DNA from: Acidobacteriota bacterium
GTDB taxonomy: Bacteria; Acidobacteriota; Terriglobia; Terriglobales; Acidobacteriaceae
NCBI GenBank assembly: GCA_021781255.1
Contig: JAJXXG010001044.1
Span: forward strand, 1 to 6,904
Direction of reading: 5' to 3'
DNA: 6,904 nucleotides
Part shown: in pieces, positions 1 through 6,203 of the stretch
How positions within the stretch are numbered: the first letter of the stretch is position 1
Layout: each line of letters begins with the position of its first letter
The notes under the pieces: generated by a model
Told to the model about the DNA's origin: nothing
The model's input: only the letters and a program-made list of their open reading frames with translations
Database searches by the model: none
Translations under genes and position numbers: made by a program

Positions 1-690
1 CCGGCAAACTCCGAAGCCTCCAGCAGTTTGAGAAGGTACTCCTGTGTGCGGCGCGATTCGGTGAAAATAAGCGCCTTTTGCTGGATCGCGCTGTTTTGCT
101 GTTCCGTCCGGGCTCTGTTTGCTGCCGCGAATCCCATACGAAGTGCCATCAGGAGGACTTCTCCCTTGGAGTTCTTCTGAATGCTATTCGCGAGCTCGTG
201 GAATTGGCGCAATTTCTCTTTTTCCTGCCGTAGCTCCTCTCGTTGTTCGGGAGTGAGCTGCTGGACAGCCTTGGCGGCCCCGGCTTCCTCTTCTGGCTCA
301 TCTTCGAGCCATTCGTCTTCAATCTCCGGGAGCGCCTCGAAGTTTTCAGCGAGTTCGGCAGATGGCGAATTCAGAGCTGCCTGCTGCTGTTCAGCGGCCT
401 CAAGCTTCTTGGCTAGTCCGAGGAGAGTATCGGAGATGGCGTAGCTCGATGAGGCAAGAAGCTTGCGAAGGATGAGGGTCATCAATTGCCGCTGGCTGGC
501 GGGCAGCGCATAGAGCCGCTCCGATTGCAGGTATTCGGACACGAGGACGTACAGTCGTTGTTCGTCGTCGTTCGGGATGAATTCCTGCACCAAGGCGTGG
601 CGGTTCGTGTAGCTCACGTAGGGCAGAACCTGACGCCGCAGAGTGCGCTGGCATATCGGCCGGATGCGCTCCTTCAAGGCGCGATAACCC
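1..690 (-). pseudogene. SNF2-family helicase, 5'-truncated fragment (runs off left edge)
   Basis: Reading the minus strand from about 690 to 1 gives an uninterrupted frame of about 230 codons. In order it holds a segment with RIRPICQRTLRRQV and YTNRHALVQEF, the block YALPASQRQLMTLILRKLLASS, a Glu/Gln/Lys-rich coiled-coil insert (about 250-430), then KGEVLLMAL and ALIFTESRRTQEYLLKLLE at the left edge. The last is the first motif of the second RecA-like helicase domain. These blocks match the middle of SNF2/RapA-type DNA translocases of roughly 900-1,000 residues that commonly sit beside DNA methyltransferases in restriction or other phage-defence islands (family knowledge). The Walker A and DEAH motifs, which belong upstream, are absent: recognisable homology ends near 680-690, where an integrase fragment begins on the other strand. 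The frame stays open to a stop near 826, but the added residues do not look like helicase. The downstream end lies outside the window. The family is fairly sure; the exact defence system cannot be told. Confidence 0.72.
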
Positions 691-700
691 AATCGCAGCA
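676..700. other. Head-to-head breakpoint between two truncated genes
   Basis: Helicase-like sequence on the minus strand (ALKERIRPICQ) stops where integrase-like sequence on the plus strand (NPIAAVRAS, beginning at 686) starts. Each gene is missing its 5' portion, so the two 5' truncations meet at one point. No target duplication or transposon end is visible. It is either an old deletion/inversion joint in a mobile island or a join created in assembly. Confidence 0.55.
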
Positions 701-1324
701 GTTCGGGCTTCAGCCACGCGACTCCACGAACCAGAAATACTGACACCAAAGGAACTCCAGGATCTCTTACAGGAGCTACCTCAGCGCGAGAAGACAATGG
801 TTCTGGTTGCCGCGACTACGCGACTTCGTCGCGGGGAGCTCATTGCTCTTCGCTGGCGGGATCTCGACTTTAACGCCGGCCTCGCACAAATCACTCGGTC
901 GATCTGGCACGACGTGGAGGGCGATACCAAAACGGAAGCATCGCACAAGCCCGTTCCATTACCACCGGTTGTTATCACGGAGCTGAAGCGCTGGAAGAAG
1001 ACCTCGCTCTATCAGGCCAGCGATGATTTTCTGTTTCCGTCAATCTCTAAGAATGGAGAGCAGCCCGTTCACCCGGACATGATCCTGAAGAGGCATATCC
1101 GGCCCGCATTGGTGCGTCTCGGTGTGACGAAGAAGATCGGGTGGCATTCGTTCCGGCATGGCCTGCCGAATCAACTCCGGCAGGACGGAGTAGAGATTAA
1201 GACCGTCCCGGAACTCCTGCGGCAGGCCAACAGCCGGATCACGCTGGATATTTATCAGCGGTCAGTAACTGAAGAGAGGCGTGCTGCGCAGGCGCTCGCC
1301 GTGAAGGGTCTGCTGGAAAAATAG
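683..1324 (+). pseudogene. Tyrosine recombinase (phage-type integrase), 5'-truncated and degenerate
   Basis: This is the C-terminal catalytic domain of a phage/island-type site-specific integrase. The first ATG is at 797, but homology-like sequence continues in frame upstream (NPIAAVRASATRLHEPEIL, then LTPKELQDLLQEL), so that ATG is internal to the original gene. Visible from the 797 Met: catalytic Arg11 in TRLRRGELIALRW, a Lys in GDTKTEASHKPVPL (the beta-turn Lys region), H117-x-x-R120 in GWHSFRH, and nucleophile Tyr153 in LDIYQRS. The normal LLRHANSRITLDIY motif reads LLRQANSRITLDIY, so the third conserved His is Gln143. The usual TGLR is TRLR, and HGLPNQL replaces the usual HSLATNL-like stretch. 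The N-terminal SAM-like DNA-binding domain (about 150-200 residues) is missing. The stop is TAG at 1322. I read it as an inactive remnant of a mobile element; a shorter translated product from 797 is possible but would lack DNA-arm binding. Confidence 0.8.
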
Positions 1325-1688
1325 ACATCCCCAGCAGCATTTCGACTGGATTTTCTGGACCAGATTAGGAGGAGTTCGATCTTCAGATGTGCGATGACAT
1401 CGCCCTCTTTCAGTGCATCCGGGACGCCAAGCATGGAGAATGACGCCTGGCCGTCTTATCTGTCTCATTTCACGAATAGTTGAGCGTCTGGACCCCGAAA
1501 GAGACATGCGCGATTTTTGACCGGCATCGCCTCGGATCGGGCAATGGGTGCCGGAAAAGGTCCAGTTTCGTTAAGCGAGGATCGCCGACCGAATGGAGCG
1601 GAATCGACGCCGTGACGCGGTGACGAATCTCCGCAAATGCAGCGCGCCGGTTCTATGTTGCCGGACGCAATCAGACACGATTGTGACG
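1325..1688. other. Gene-poor spacer between integrase remnant and regulator gene
   Basis: I find no convincing complete gene in these 364 bases. The stretch lies between the 3' end of the integrase remnant and the 3' end of the minus-strand regulator gene, so the flanking genes converge on it. It holds an inverted repeat at 1521-1554 and a short minus-strand stretch (about 1455 to 1362) that reads like coding sequence but follows a stop and has no identified family. No classical hairpin-plus-T-run terminator is seen just after the regulator stop at 1689. Confidence 0.5.
1521..1554. repeat. Inverted repeat CCGGCA ... TGCCGG
   Basis: A perfect 6-base inverted repeat (CCGGCA at 1521-1526, TGCCGG at 1549-1554) is separated by 22 bases. 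A T-run (1514-1518) precedes it and an A-run (1555-1558) follows, so the arms could pair a little further with mismatches. It lies 135 bases past the end of the regulator gene, between converging transcripts. It might end transcription weakly or be a protein site; the loop is long for a strong terminator. Confidence 0.3.
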
Positions 1689-3074
1689 TTACTGCAAGCT
1701 TTCGGGAGTTGGCGGCAGAAGAGCGAACTTCTCCATCCGATAGATGAGGGTTTTCCGGCTGATGTTGAGGTATCTGGCTGCCTGGCTCTGGTTCCAGGAG
1801 TGCTTTTCGAGGGCTTGAAGCAGAATCTCCTTCTCAACCTGTTCGAGGTCGATGCCCTCTTCCGGAAGTTTGAGGCTGATGTTAGCGATTCGGGACGAGG
1901 AGATGCGAATTTCAGGGGGCAGTTCGTCGGCGCCGATTTTCTCGCTCTTCGCAAGCACCGAAACTCGTTCGATCACGTTCTGCAGTTCACGGACGTTGCC
2001 GGGCCAGTTGTATTGCGCCAGCTTCTCCAGAGCGTCCTCTGTGAGGGACAAGCCCGGGATCGCGTACCGTTCAGAGAACTGCTTCGCAAAGTGCTGTACA
2101 AGCAAAGGTATATCTTCCCGCCGTTCGCGAAGCGGCGGCACTTCGATGGTCACGACACTCAGCCGGTAGTAAAGATCTTCGCGGAACTGACCGTCCTCAA
2201 CAAGGTTCTTCAGGTTCCGATTCGTGGCGGCGAGGATACGCACATTCACCTTGATTGAGTGCGCATTGCCAATTTTGTCGATCTCCCGCTCCTGGATGAC
2301 CCGCAACAGCTTCACCTGGAGGGGAAGCGTGAGTTCGCCAACCTCGTCCAGAAAAATCGTACCCTCGTTGGCAGCCTCGAACTTGCCAGTCCGATCCGCG
2401 ATGGCGCCGGTGAAGGAACCTTTGCGGTGGCCAAATAACTCTGACTCCGCAAGATTCTCCGGAAGAGCTCCGCAGTTCACGGTAACAAAAGGCTTGTCTG
2501 CTCGAAGGCTGTTCTGATGGATCGCTTTGGCGAGCAGTTCCTTGCCGGTTCCGGATTCTCCTGTCAGCAGCACGGTGGAATCGCGCCGCGCAACCTGCGC
2601 CGCGATCTCGAGCATGCCGCGCATACGGCGGGATTGGGCAAGGATGCTCTCGAAACGGAAACTGTCGCCGGCGAAGTCGCGGAGCCGCCGGTTTTCATCC
2701 ACTAGCTCCTTTTGCTGGAGGGCCCGGCCCACGCTGAGTTTAACCTCATCGGGCTTGAGAGGCTTGAGGATGTAGTCGGCTGCGCCAAGTTTCATGGCCT
2801 CTACCGCATCGTCTACGGTAGCGAACGCTGTAATCAGAATGAAGGGGATATCCGGGTTATCGCCCTTAATCCGTACCAGCAAATCGAGGCCGGTCATGCC
2901 CGGCATGCGCACATCGGTGATGACCAGAGCGGGAGCGTACTGCTCAAATGCGCGCAATCCTGCCATGCCATCCTCGGCCGTGATCGTGCGGTAACCGTCT
3001 TCCTGAACCCAGAACTCAACCAAGCGGCGCTGGCTAGGATCGTCGTCGACAATCAGAATCGTCGGTTTCGTCAT
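1689..3074 (-). CDS. NtrC-family sigma-54-dependent response regulator
   Basis: This is a cytoplasmic two-component response regulator that activates sigma-54 promoters by ATP hydrolysis. The 461 residues are the usual NtrC/ZraR length. Receiver domain about 4-120: acidic pocket D10-D12, phospho-acceptor D54 in TDVRMPG, T82, K104 in LKPLKP. AAA+ domain about 142-370: Walker A GESGTGKE at 172-179, sigma-54-contacting loop GSFTGA at 219-224 (Ser variant of GAFTGA), Walker B IFLDEV at 240-245, sensor II/arginine region REDLYYRL, and NWPGNVRELQN. The Fis-type HTH at about 428-448 (NQSQAARYLNISRKTLIYRM) binds DNA. A longer frame reaches an ATG at 3167, but I chose ATG 3074: it starts the receiver domain exactly, has GGAAGG seven bases upstream, and forms an ATGA overlap with the kinase stop. 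All key residues are present, so it should be functional. Its likely target is the divergent -24/-12 promoter at 4490 (inference). Confidence 0.96.
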   Translation of the reverse strand: MTKPTILIVDDDPSQRRLVEFWVQEDGYRTITAEDGMAGLRAFEQYAPALVITDVRMPGMTGLDLLVRIKGDNPDIPFILITAFATVDDAVEAMKLGAADYILKPLKPDEVKLSVGRALQQKELVDENRRLRDFAGDSFRFESILAQSRRMRGMLEIAAQVARRDSTVLLTGESGTGKELLAKAIHQNSLRADKPFVTVNCGALPENLAESELFGHRKGSFTGAIADRTGKFEAANEGTIFLDEVGELTLPLQVKLLRVIQEREIDKIGNAHSIKVNVRILAATNRNLKNLVEDGQFREDLYYRLSVVTIEVPPLRERREDIPLLVQHFAKQFSERYAIPGLSLTEDALEKLAQYNWPGNVRELQNVIERVSVLAKSEKIGADELPPEIRISSSRIANISLKLPEEGIDLEQVEKEILLQALEKHSWNQSQAARYLNISRKTLIYRMEKFALLPPTPESLQ

Positions 3075-3087
3075 TCGAGAACCTTCC
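3071..3087 (-). promoter_or_regulatory. ATGA stop/start overlap with GGAAGG ribosome site
   Basis: The kinase TGA (3073-3071) and regulator ATG (3074-3072) share the four bases ATGA. A GGAAGG Shine-Dalgarno-like sequence at 3087-3082 lies inside the kinase gene, seven bases before the ATG. This is the classical layout for translational coupling, giving matched amounts of sensor and regulator, and it decides the regulator start. Confidence 0.85.
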
Positions 3088-4186
3088 CATTCAGGTTCGC
3101 TCCTGGCAGAGCGATTCCCAGAGGCAGGGTGATGGTGAACGTTGCTCCACGGTCGGGATTGTTGCAAACCGAGAGCTTCCCTCCGTGGGCATGCACAATC
3201 TGATGAGCAATTGAGAGACCAAGTCCCGTGCCGGTGGGTCGGGTCGTAAAAAAAGGATCGAAGATGCGTTCGATATTCTCGGGAGCAATTCCTGGCCCCT
3301 GATCCACCACCCCCAGAAGGATGGCCTCATTTGCCTGACGCGAGCGCAGGAGAATTCGGCCGCCGTCCGGCATGGCCTGAACGGCATTGAGCACGAGGTT
3401 GAGCAGTACCTGCCTGATCTGCTCTGAGTCGATTGCAATCGGCTCCGTCTCCAATACTTCTACACGGATCTCGACCTGGGCCAGCTTCGCCGTCTCGGCT
3501 GCCAGGCTGGCAATGGAGTTCAGCAATACGCGGGGCTCGGTAAGAATCCGCTGAGGCATCTGTGGCCGGGCAAAGTCCAGAAATTGAGTGAGAAGCGATT
3601 TGAGGCGGCCGACTTCTTTGCCAGCCATCTCTGCGAATTCCTGGCGGGTCTCCGACGGCAGTTCCGGCCGCTGCAGGATCTGTACTGCACCCTCCAGTGC
3701 GCCGAGCGGATTGCGAATCTCATGAGCCAAGCCTGCGGACAGCTCTCCGAGCGCCGAGAGGCGGTCGGCGCGGCGGACCTGCTCGACGGAAGCCTGAAGC
3801 TGTGCGTAGGTCTCGCTCAATTTGACAGCAGTTTCCTGAATCTTTTGCTTCTGCCTGCGCTCCACGTCGGCAAGTACGCCGATCAAGGGGGCTATGACAA
3901 AGAACATGCCGATTTCGACGTACTGCGCAAGGCTGTACTCCTCGTTCGATCCCCACGCCATGACAATGTGCGGAAGGTAGAGGATTCCGGCAATTGCCGC
4001 TGCAAGAAGACCGCCACGCCATCCGAACCACAAAGCCATCAGAAGGATGGGTATGTAGTAAGCGCGCTGAAGCAGCGGGTGGAGCAGGACGTGGCTGGTT
4101 GGCGTGAGGTAGTGCAGCAGAGACACCACCACGATGGCGCAGATGAGGACGGCTGCGCGCAAACGTCGCTGACCGCTGGCATTCAC
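3071..4186 (-). CDS. Membrane sensor histidine kinase, partner of the sigma-54 regulator
   Basis: An inner-membrane histidine kinase that should autophosphorylate on His and pass the phosphate to D54 of the regulator encoded next to it. Counting from the GTG start at 4186 (371 aa): four hydrophobic segments at about 9-27, 43-56, 58-76 and 89-106 with short loops and no large periplasmic domain. A Lys/Gln/Glu-rich linker helix (109-140) follows, then a HisKA H-box GLAHEIRNPLG with His155, N-box LNLVLNAVQAM (N263/N267), G1 box DQGPGIAP (D295), F-box FDPFFTT and G2 box GTGLGLSI (319-324). The catalytic core is complete. His residues 25, 32 and 36 lie in the loop after segment 1; a similar HxxxR-YYIPI stretch is, from memory, common in related kinases, so metal sensing cannot be read from them. 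The frame also has an ATG at 4267, which would add 27 mostly polar residues, but GTG 4186 has a far better ribosome site. Confidence 0.93.
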   Translation of the reverse strand: MNASGQRRLRAAVLICAIVVVSLLHYLTPTSHVLLHPLLQRAYYIPILLMALWFGWRGGLLAAAIAGILYLPHIVMAWGSNEEYSLAQYVEIGMFFVIAPLIGVLADVERRQKQKIQETAVKLSETYAQLQASVEQVRRADRLSALGELSAGLAHEIRNPLGALEGAVQILQRPELPSETRQEFAEMAGKEVGRLKSLLTQFLDFARPQMPQRILTEPRVLLNSIASLAAETAKLAQVEIRVEVLETEPIAIDSEQIRQVLLNLVLNAVQAMPDGGRILLRSRQANEAILLGVVDQGPGIAPENIERIFDPFFTTRPTGTGLGLSIAHQIVHAHGGKLSVCNNPDRGATFTITLPLGIALPGANLNGKVLE

Positions 4187-4194
4187 GAGCGCAC

Positions 4195-4201
4195 TCCTCC
4201 T
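4195..4201 (-). promoter_or_regulatory. Strong ribosome binding site AGGAGGA for the kinase
   Basis: Read on the minus strand, AGGAGGA (4201-4195) stands eight bases before GTG at 4186. It is close to the full anti-Shine-Dalgarno complement. The ATGs further upstream in the same frame (4267, 4252) have no comparable site, so this motif decides the start in favour of GTG 4186. Confidence 0.75.
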
Positions 4202-4388
4202 GAACCTATCTTCGCCTATCTGCCCGGCAATTTGGGTTCTGCGCTTCAACATCTCACATCGGCTCATCCCGGAAAAAGTGAGTCATGACCATGATTGCGG
4301 CCGTTGCTGAACCCGGCCTTTGAGAGCGCCTTGTCCTGAAAACGGCCTCGTAAGCGCCATGGCGGATTGCCTTGAATGCTCCAACCTC

Positions 4389-4420
4389 TGCCCGAAATGA
4401 GGCAACGCGGCTAAGACCGC
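4389..4420. promoter_or_regulatory. Possible enhancer (activator) sites: two inverted repeats
   Basis: TGCC-N8-GGCA (4389-4404) and GCGG-N6-CCGC (4407-4420) lie side by side. Their centres are about 100-120 bases upstream of the start site predicted from the -24/-12 element. Fis-type HTH dimers of NtrC-class regulators bind dyads at about this distance. The arms are only four bases, so chance is a real alternative; assignment to this regulator is inference. Confidence 0.3.
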
Positions 4421-4489
4421 TCGGAGCAAGTGAGTGCGCAATGCCCGGTAAGAGTTCATTTCTGGAGTCATTTACTGGATTTGAGGGAA

Positions 4490-4505
4490 TGGCAAGCGAG
4501 ATGCT
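4490..4505 (+). promoter_or_regulatory. Candidate sigma-54 (-24/-12) promoter for the efflux operon
   Basis: The sequence TGGCAAGCGAGATGCT matches the sigma-54 consensus TGGCACG-N4-TTGCW at 10 of 12 defined positions, with GG (4491-4492) and GC (4503-4504) separated by exactly ten bases. Transcription would start near 4516 and run right into the exported-protein genes. A sigma-54 activator gene transcribed divergently next door makes this placement meaningful. I scanned the same intergenic stretch for other GG-N10-GC pairs and found none as good on the plus strand. A short motif of this kind still needs experimental mapping. Confidence 0.55.
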
Positions 4506-4871
4506 TCTAGTGTGGCGCATGACGCACACGACTACACTGTCCGCTTTTCACCTGCTGGTGGAAAACCATCCTATAAGCGGCAGCAGGACTGGACGGCCAG
4601 CTAAGCCGGGGCCAAGTCGTCGTACGCAGCGGATGTCGCGGGCTGTGTCGCGGGAGAAGATGGCACCACGTTCCCAACCGACCATGATGCGGTGGCTTGT
4701 CCAGCTTCCAGAGCATGACCCACACGTCCTCATAATCTTTTCCGCCACCGGATTGGGCAAACTGGAGCCGTCCTCGCGGCCTTCGATGTCTGAGCGGGCA
4801 GAGCGTGAAGAAGCGGTTGATGTATATCGCAGACGGCCAGTTACAACGCTCGGAATCATGGGGTCACACAG

Positions 4872-5258
4872 ATGAGGCGATTCGCCAAATTCGTCGCAGG
4901 TTTGCTCGTAGCTCTTACGGCGATGCCCGTGCTGGCTGTGGCGCCCTGCCGCCATGCGATGCACTCCATGAAGTGCTGCAGTTCGGAGTGTCCGATGATG
5001 GCGAAGTCGACGGGCGCGACGCTCGCTACCCGGACGGGGCTGGAAATCACGAGGCCGGTGTGCTGCACAACGTCTCATAGAGCAATCCCGTTCGCTCAAC
5101 AAGCGGCGACAGTAAACCGGTCGAATATTGCGGCACTGCACAGCCAGTCCCTCAGTGTATTCATTGTGGTTGAAGACAACCGCAGACTGACGCCGCTGCC
5201 CAATGGACCACCGTTCTCCCTGTCATCTCGCGCTTCTCTCTGCACGTTTCTGATCTAG
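4872..5258 (+). CDS. Small exported Cys/Met/His-rich protein, probable metal-binding
   Basis: The 128-residue product begins with a clear Sec signal peptide (MRRF, hydrophobic core 7-22, likely cleavage around VLA-VA or AVA-P at 22-25), so it should enter the periplasm or be exported. The mature N-terminus is packed with soft-metal ligands: C26, H28, M30, H31, M33, C35, C36, C40, M42, M43 (CRHAMHSMKCCSSECPMM), then C64, C65 and H69. The rest is Ser/Arg-rich with no motif I know. Such ligand clusters suit Cu(I), Zn or similar ions; binding is an inference from composition. I recall comparable CC..CPMM proteins beside metal efflux genes in Acidobacteria but cannot name a family. The ATG at 4872 has GGGG eight bases upstream. 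It is the first clear gene after the -24/-12 candidate, and the next gene begins 141 bases after its stop. Confidence 0.68.
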   Translation: MRRFAKFVAGLLVALTAMPVLAVAPCRHAMHSMKCCSSECPMMAKSTGATLATRTGLEITRPVCCTTSHRAIPFAQQAATVNRSNIAALHSQSLSVFIVVEDNRRLTPLPNGPPFSLSSRASLCTFLI

Positions 5259-5399
5259 CTCCCTTCCTGCCTCTGCGAGTTTCACGCCACCGTTCCGAGA
5301 CTCTGTTCTCTGCAAATGAACCATAAGTGCTCGCACAAAAAACATATCCCTTCTGCTCGCTATGAAGGGCGAAGTTCCCCGAGTACGGAGATTCTGCTT
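5259..5399 (+). other. Short spacer between the two exported-protein genes
   Basis: These 141 bases hold no separate gene. An in-frame ATG at 5316 would lengthen the next protein by 28 polar residues placed before its signal peptide, which argues against its use. GGAG at 5387-5390, nine bases before ATG 5400, supports the later start. No hairpin terminator is visible, so readthrough from the upstream gene is plausible. Confidence 0.5.
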
Positions 5400-6203
5400 A
5401 TGCTTTCTGGAATTTGGACACGATACAAGAGCGTCATCCTCCTGTCGGCAATCGCCATAACGCTGAGCGGGATTCCGATGGCCGCCCAGGCAGCGCGACA
5501 GCCCGCTTCGCCGCCGGATCATCCCGTGGCGGCCTCGCTCCGTTGGGAAAGTCCCGCGCGAATACATCGCGCCGATCTCATGCCCGGCGATCACGGATCC
5601 CTTCTGATCGACCAGAATGGAGTAGAGTTTCGCTCCAGCAATGGACGGAGCCGTCGATGGACTTTCGAGGAAATTCATACTGTTTTCCTCGCTCCTCATC
5701 GCCTGGTGCTCGAAAGCTTTATCGATCGCAGCCTGTATCGCCCAAGTGAGCGGAAGTATCGGTTTGACCTGACGCAAACACTGCCTCCAGCCGTGGCAGC
5801 AGGCGTTGCCGAAGCGGTGGCACGGCCCTGCCAGAATGCCGTTCCTAATGCGGAAGCTCCGGCGATCGCCACGATTCCCGTCCGCCATCGCGCGCTCGCC
5901 TCCGGCACAAACGGCGTGTTGCGCATCCGGCAGGATGGAATCGATTACGTGACCTCGTCCAAAGAAGACAGCCGGAGCTGGCGCTGGGCCGATCTTCAGA
6001 CTCTTTCCAATCCAGATCCGTATCACCTGTTCGTTTTTGGATTCCGGGACACCTATACCTTCGATCTCAAGGCGCCGCTTTCCCGCAAGCTGCTCGACTG
6101 GGCGTCCGACGAGATCTTCGCGCACAGTGAATCAGTGAACGGACCGGCAGTCACCACATTTCGCGAAACTGAGCCGGGCACAGCGGGAGGCCGCCATGAA
6201 TAG
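5400..6203 (+). CDS. Exported protein with two tandem beta-rich repeat units, function unknown
   Basis: The protein has 267 residues from ATG 5400. A signal peptide covers about 1-31 (positive IWTRYK, hydrophobic VILLSAIAITLSGIP, then AAQA), so it is exported. The mature part is an internal duplication: unit 1 (about 56-140) and unit 2 (about 163-240) share, in the same order, HRA..L..G, a GxLxIxQ(N/D)G(V/I)(E/D)(F/Y) strand, RxWxxxx(I/L)xT, LxxxxFxD, YxFDL and a C-terminal helix. The pattern of short strands followed by a helix suggests a PH/GRAM-like barrel, but that is a fold guess from the pattern. No catalytic motif is visible, and there is no Cys except one between the units. The gene follows the Cys/Met-rich protein and overlaps the TolC-type gene by eight bases (ATGAATAG), so it is probably part of the same efflux operon and may be a periplasmic or outer-membrane accessory. 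I know no named family. Confidence 0.8.
   Translation: MLSGIWTRYKSVILLSAIAITLSGIPMAAQAARQPASPPDHPVAASLRWESPARIHRADLMPGDHGSLLIDQNGVEFRSSNGRSRRWTFEEIHTVFLAPHRLVLESFIDRSLYRPSERKYRFDLTQTLPPAVAAGVAEAVARPCQNAVPNAEAPAIATIPVRHRALASGTNGVLRIRQDGIDYVTSSKEDSRSWRWADLQTLSNPDPYHLFVFGFRDTYTFDLKAPLSRKLLDWASDEIFAHSESVNGPAVTTFRETEPGTAGGRHE
5565..6119 (+). repeat. Internal duplication within the exported protein gene
   Basis: The two protein units run 5565-5819 and 5886-6119. Compare GSLLIDQNGVEF with GVLRIRQDGIDY, and YRFDLTQ with YTFDLKA. Unit 1 has an insert of about ten residues before YRFDL. The similarity is at protein level and the DNA has diverged, so the duplication is old. A Pro/Ala-rich linker joins the units. 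Confidence 0.7.
6185..6203 (+). promoter_or_regulatory. Overlapping stop/start with GGGAGG ribosome site for the TolC-type gene
   Basis: GGGAGG (6185-6190) inside the end of the upstream gene precedes ATG 6196 by five bases, and the two genes overlap by eight bases (ATGAATAG). The arrangement shows one transcript and likely coupled translation, tying the duplicated-domain protein to the efflux channel. Confidence 0.75.

Larger units (their letters stand above)
4187..4871. other. 685-base divergent regulatory region
   Basis: The region separates the minus-strand kinase/regulator operon from the plus-strand exported-protein/efflux operon. It contains the kinase ribosome site, a GTCATGAC palindrome (4282-4289), two short inverted repeats (4389-4404 and 4407-4420), and a -24/-12 promoter candidate pointing right (4490-4505). 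Beyond that promoter about 355 bases remain before the first clear start at 4872. Several frames are open there on both strands, including a plus-strand frame from 4372 that ends in an ATGA overlap at 4872-4875. None resembles a family I know, so I do not call a gene. The leader may be a long 5' UTR. Confidence 0.55.

Noticed and set aside
181..444. Ser-rich plus-strand open frame
   Set aside because: It is antisense to the Glu/Lys-rich coiled-coil insert of the helicase fragment; the Ser/Cys-rich composition is what antisense of that codon use gives.
400..717. Minus-strand 105-codon frame beginning ATG
   Set aside because: It is out of frame with the helicase reading on the same strand and has an Arg/Pro/Ala-rich shadow composition.
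1593..2258. Plus-strand 221-codon frame
   Set aside because: It is mostly antisense to the sigma-54 regulator gene, whose domains and motifs are complete; no motif is seen in this frame.
3584..4288. Plus-strand 234-codon frame
   Set aside because: It is antisense to the complete histidine kinase gene and shows no recognisable feature.
4670..4690. Second possible -24 element (TGGCACC) within the leader
   Set aside because: The -24 half is good at about 4660, but the bases ten positions later are CC rather than GC, so the essential -12 half is missing.
4507..4725. Minus-strand frame containing DYEDVWVMLWKLDK
   Set aside because: The local stretch looks protein-like, but the remainder is His/Pro/Arg-rich and I recognise no family or ribosome site; not enough for a gene call.
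4548..5141. Minus-strand 197-codon frame across the leader and Cys-rich gene
   Set aside because: Arg/Cys-rich composition with no family; the signal peptide and metal-ligand cluster on the plus strand explain the overlapping part better.
5223..6125. Minus-strand 300-codon frame
   Set aside because: It is antisense to the exported duplicated-domain protein, which has a signal peptide, ribosome site and overlap with the next gene.
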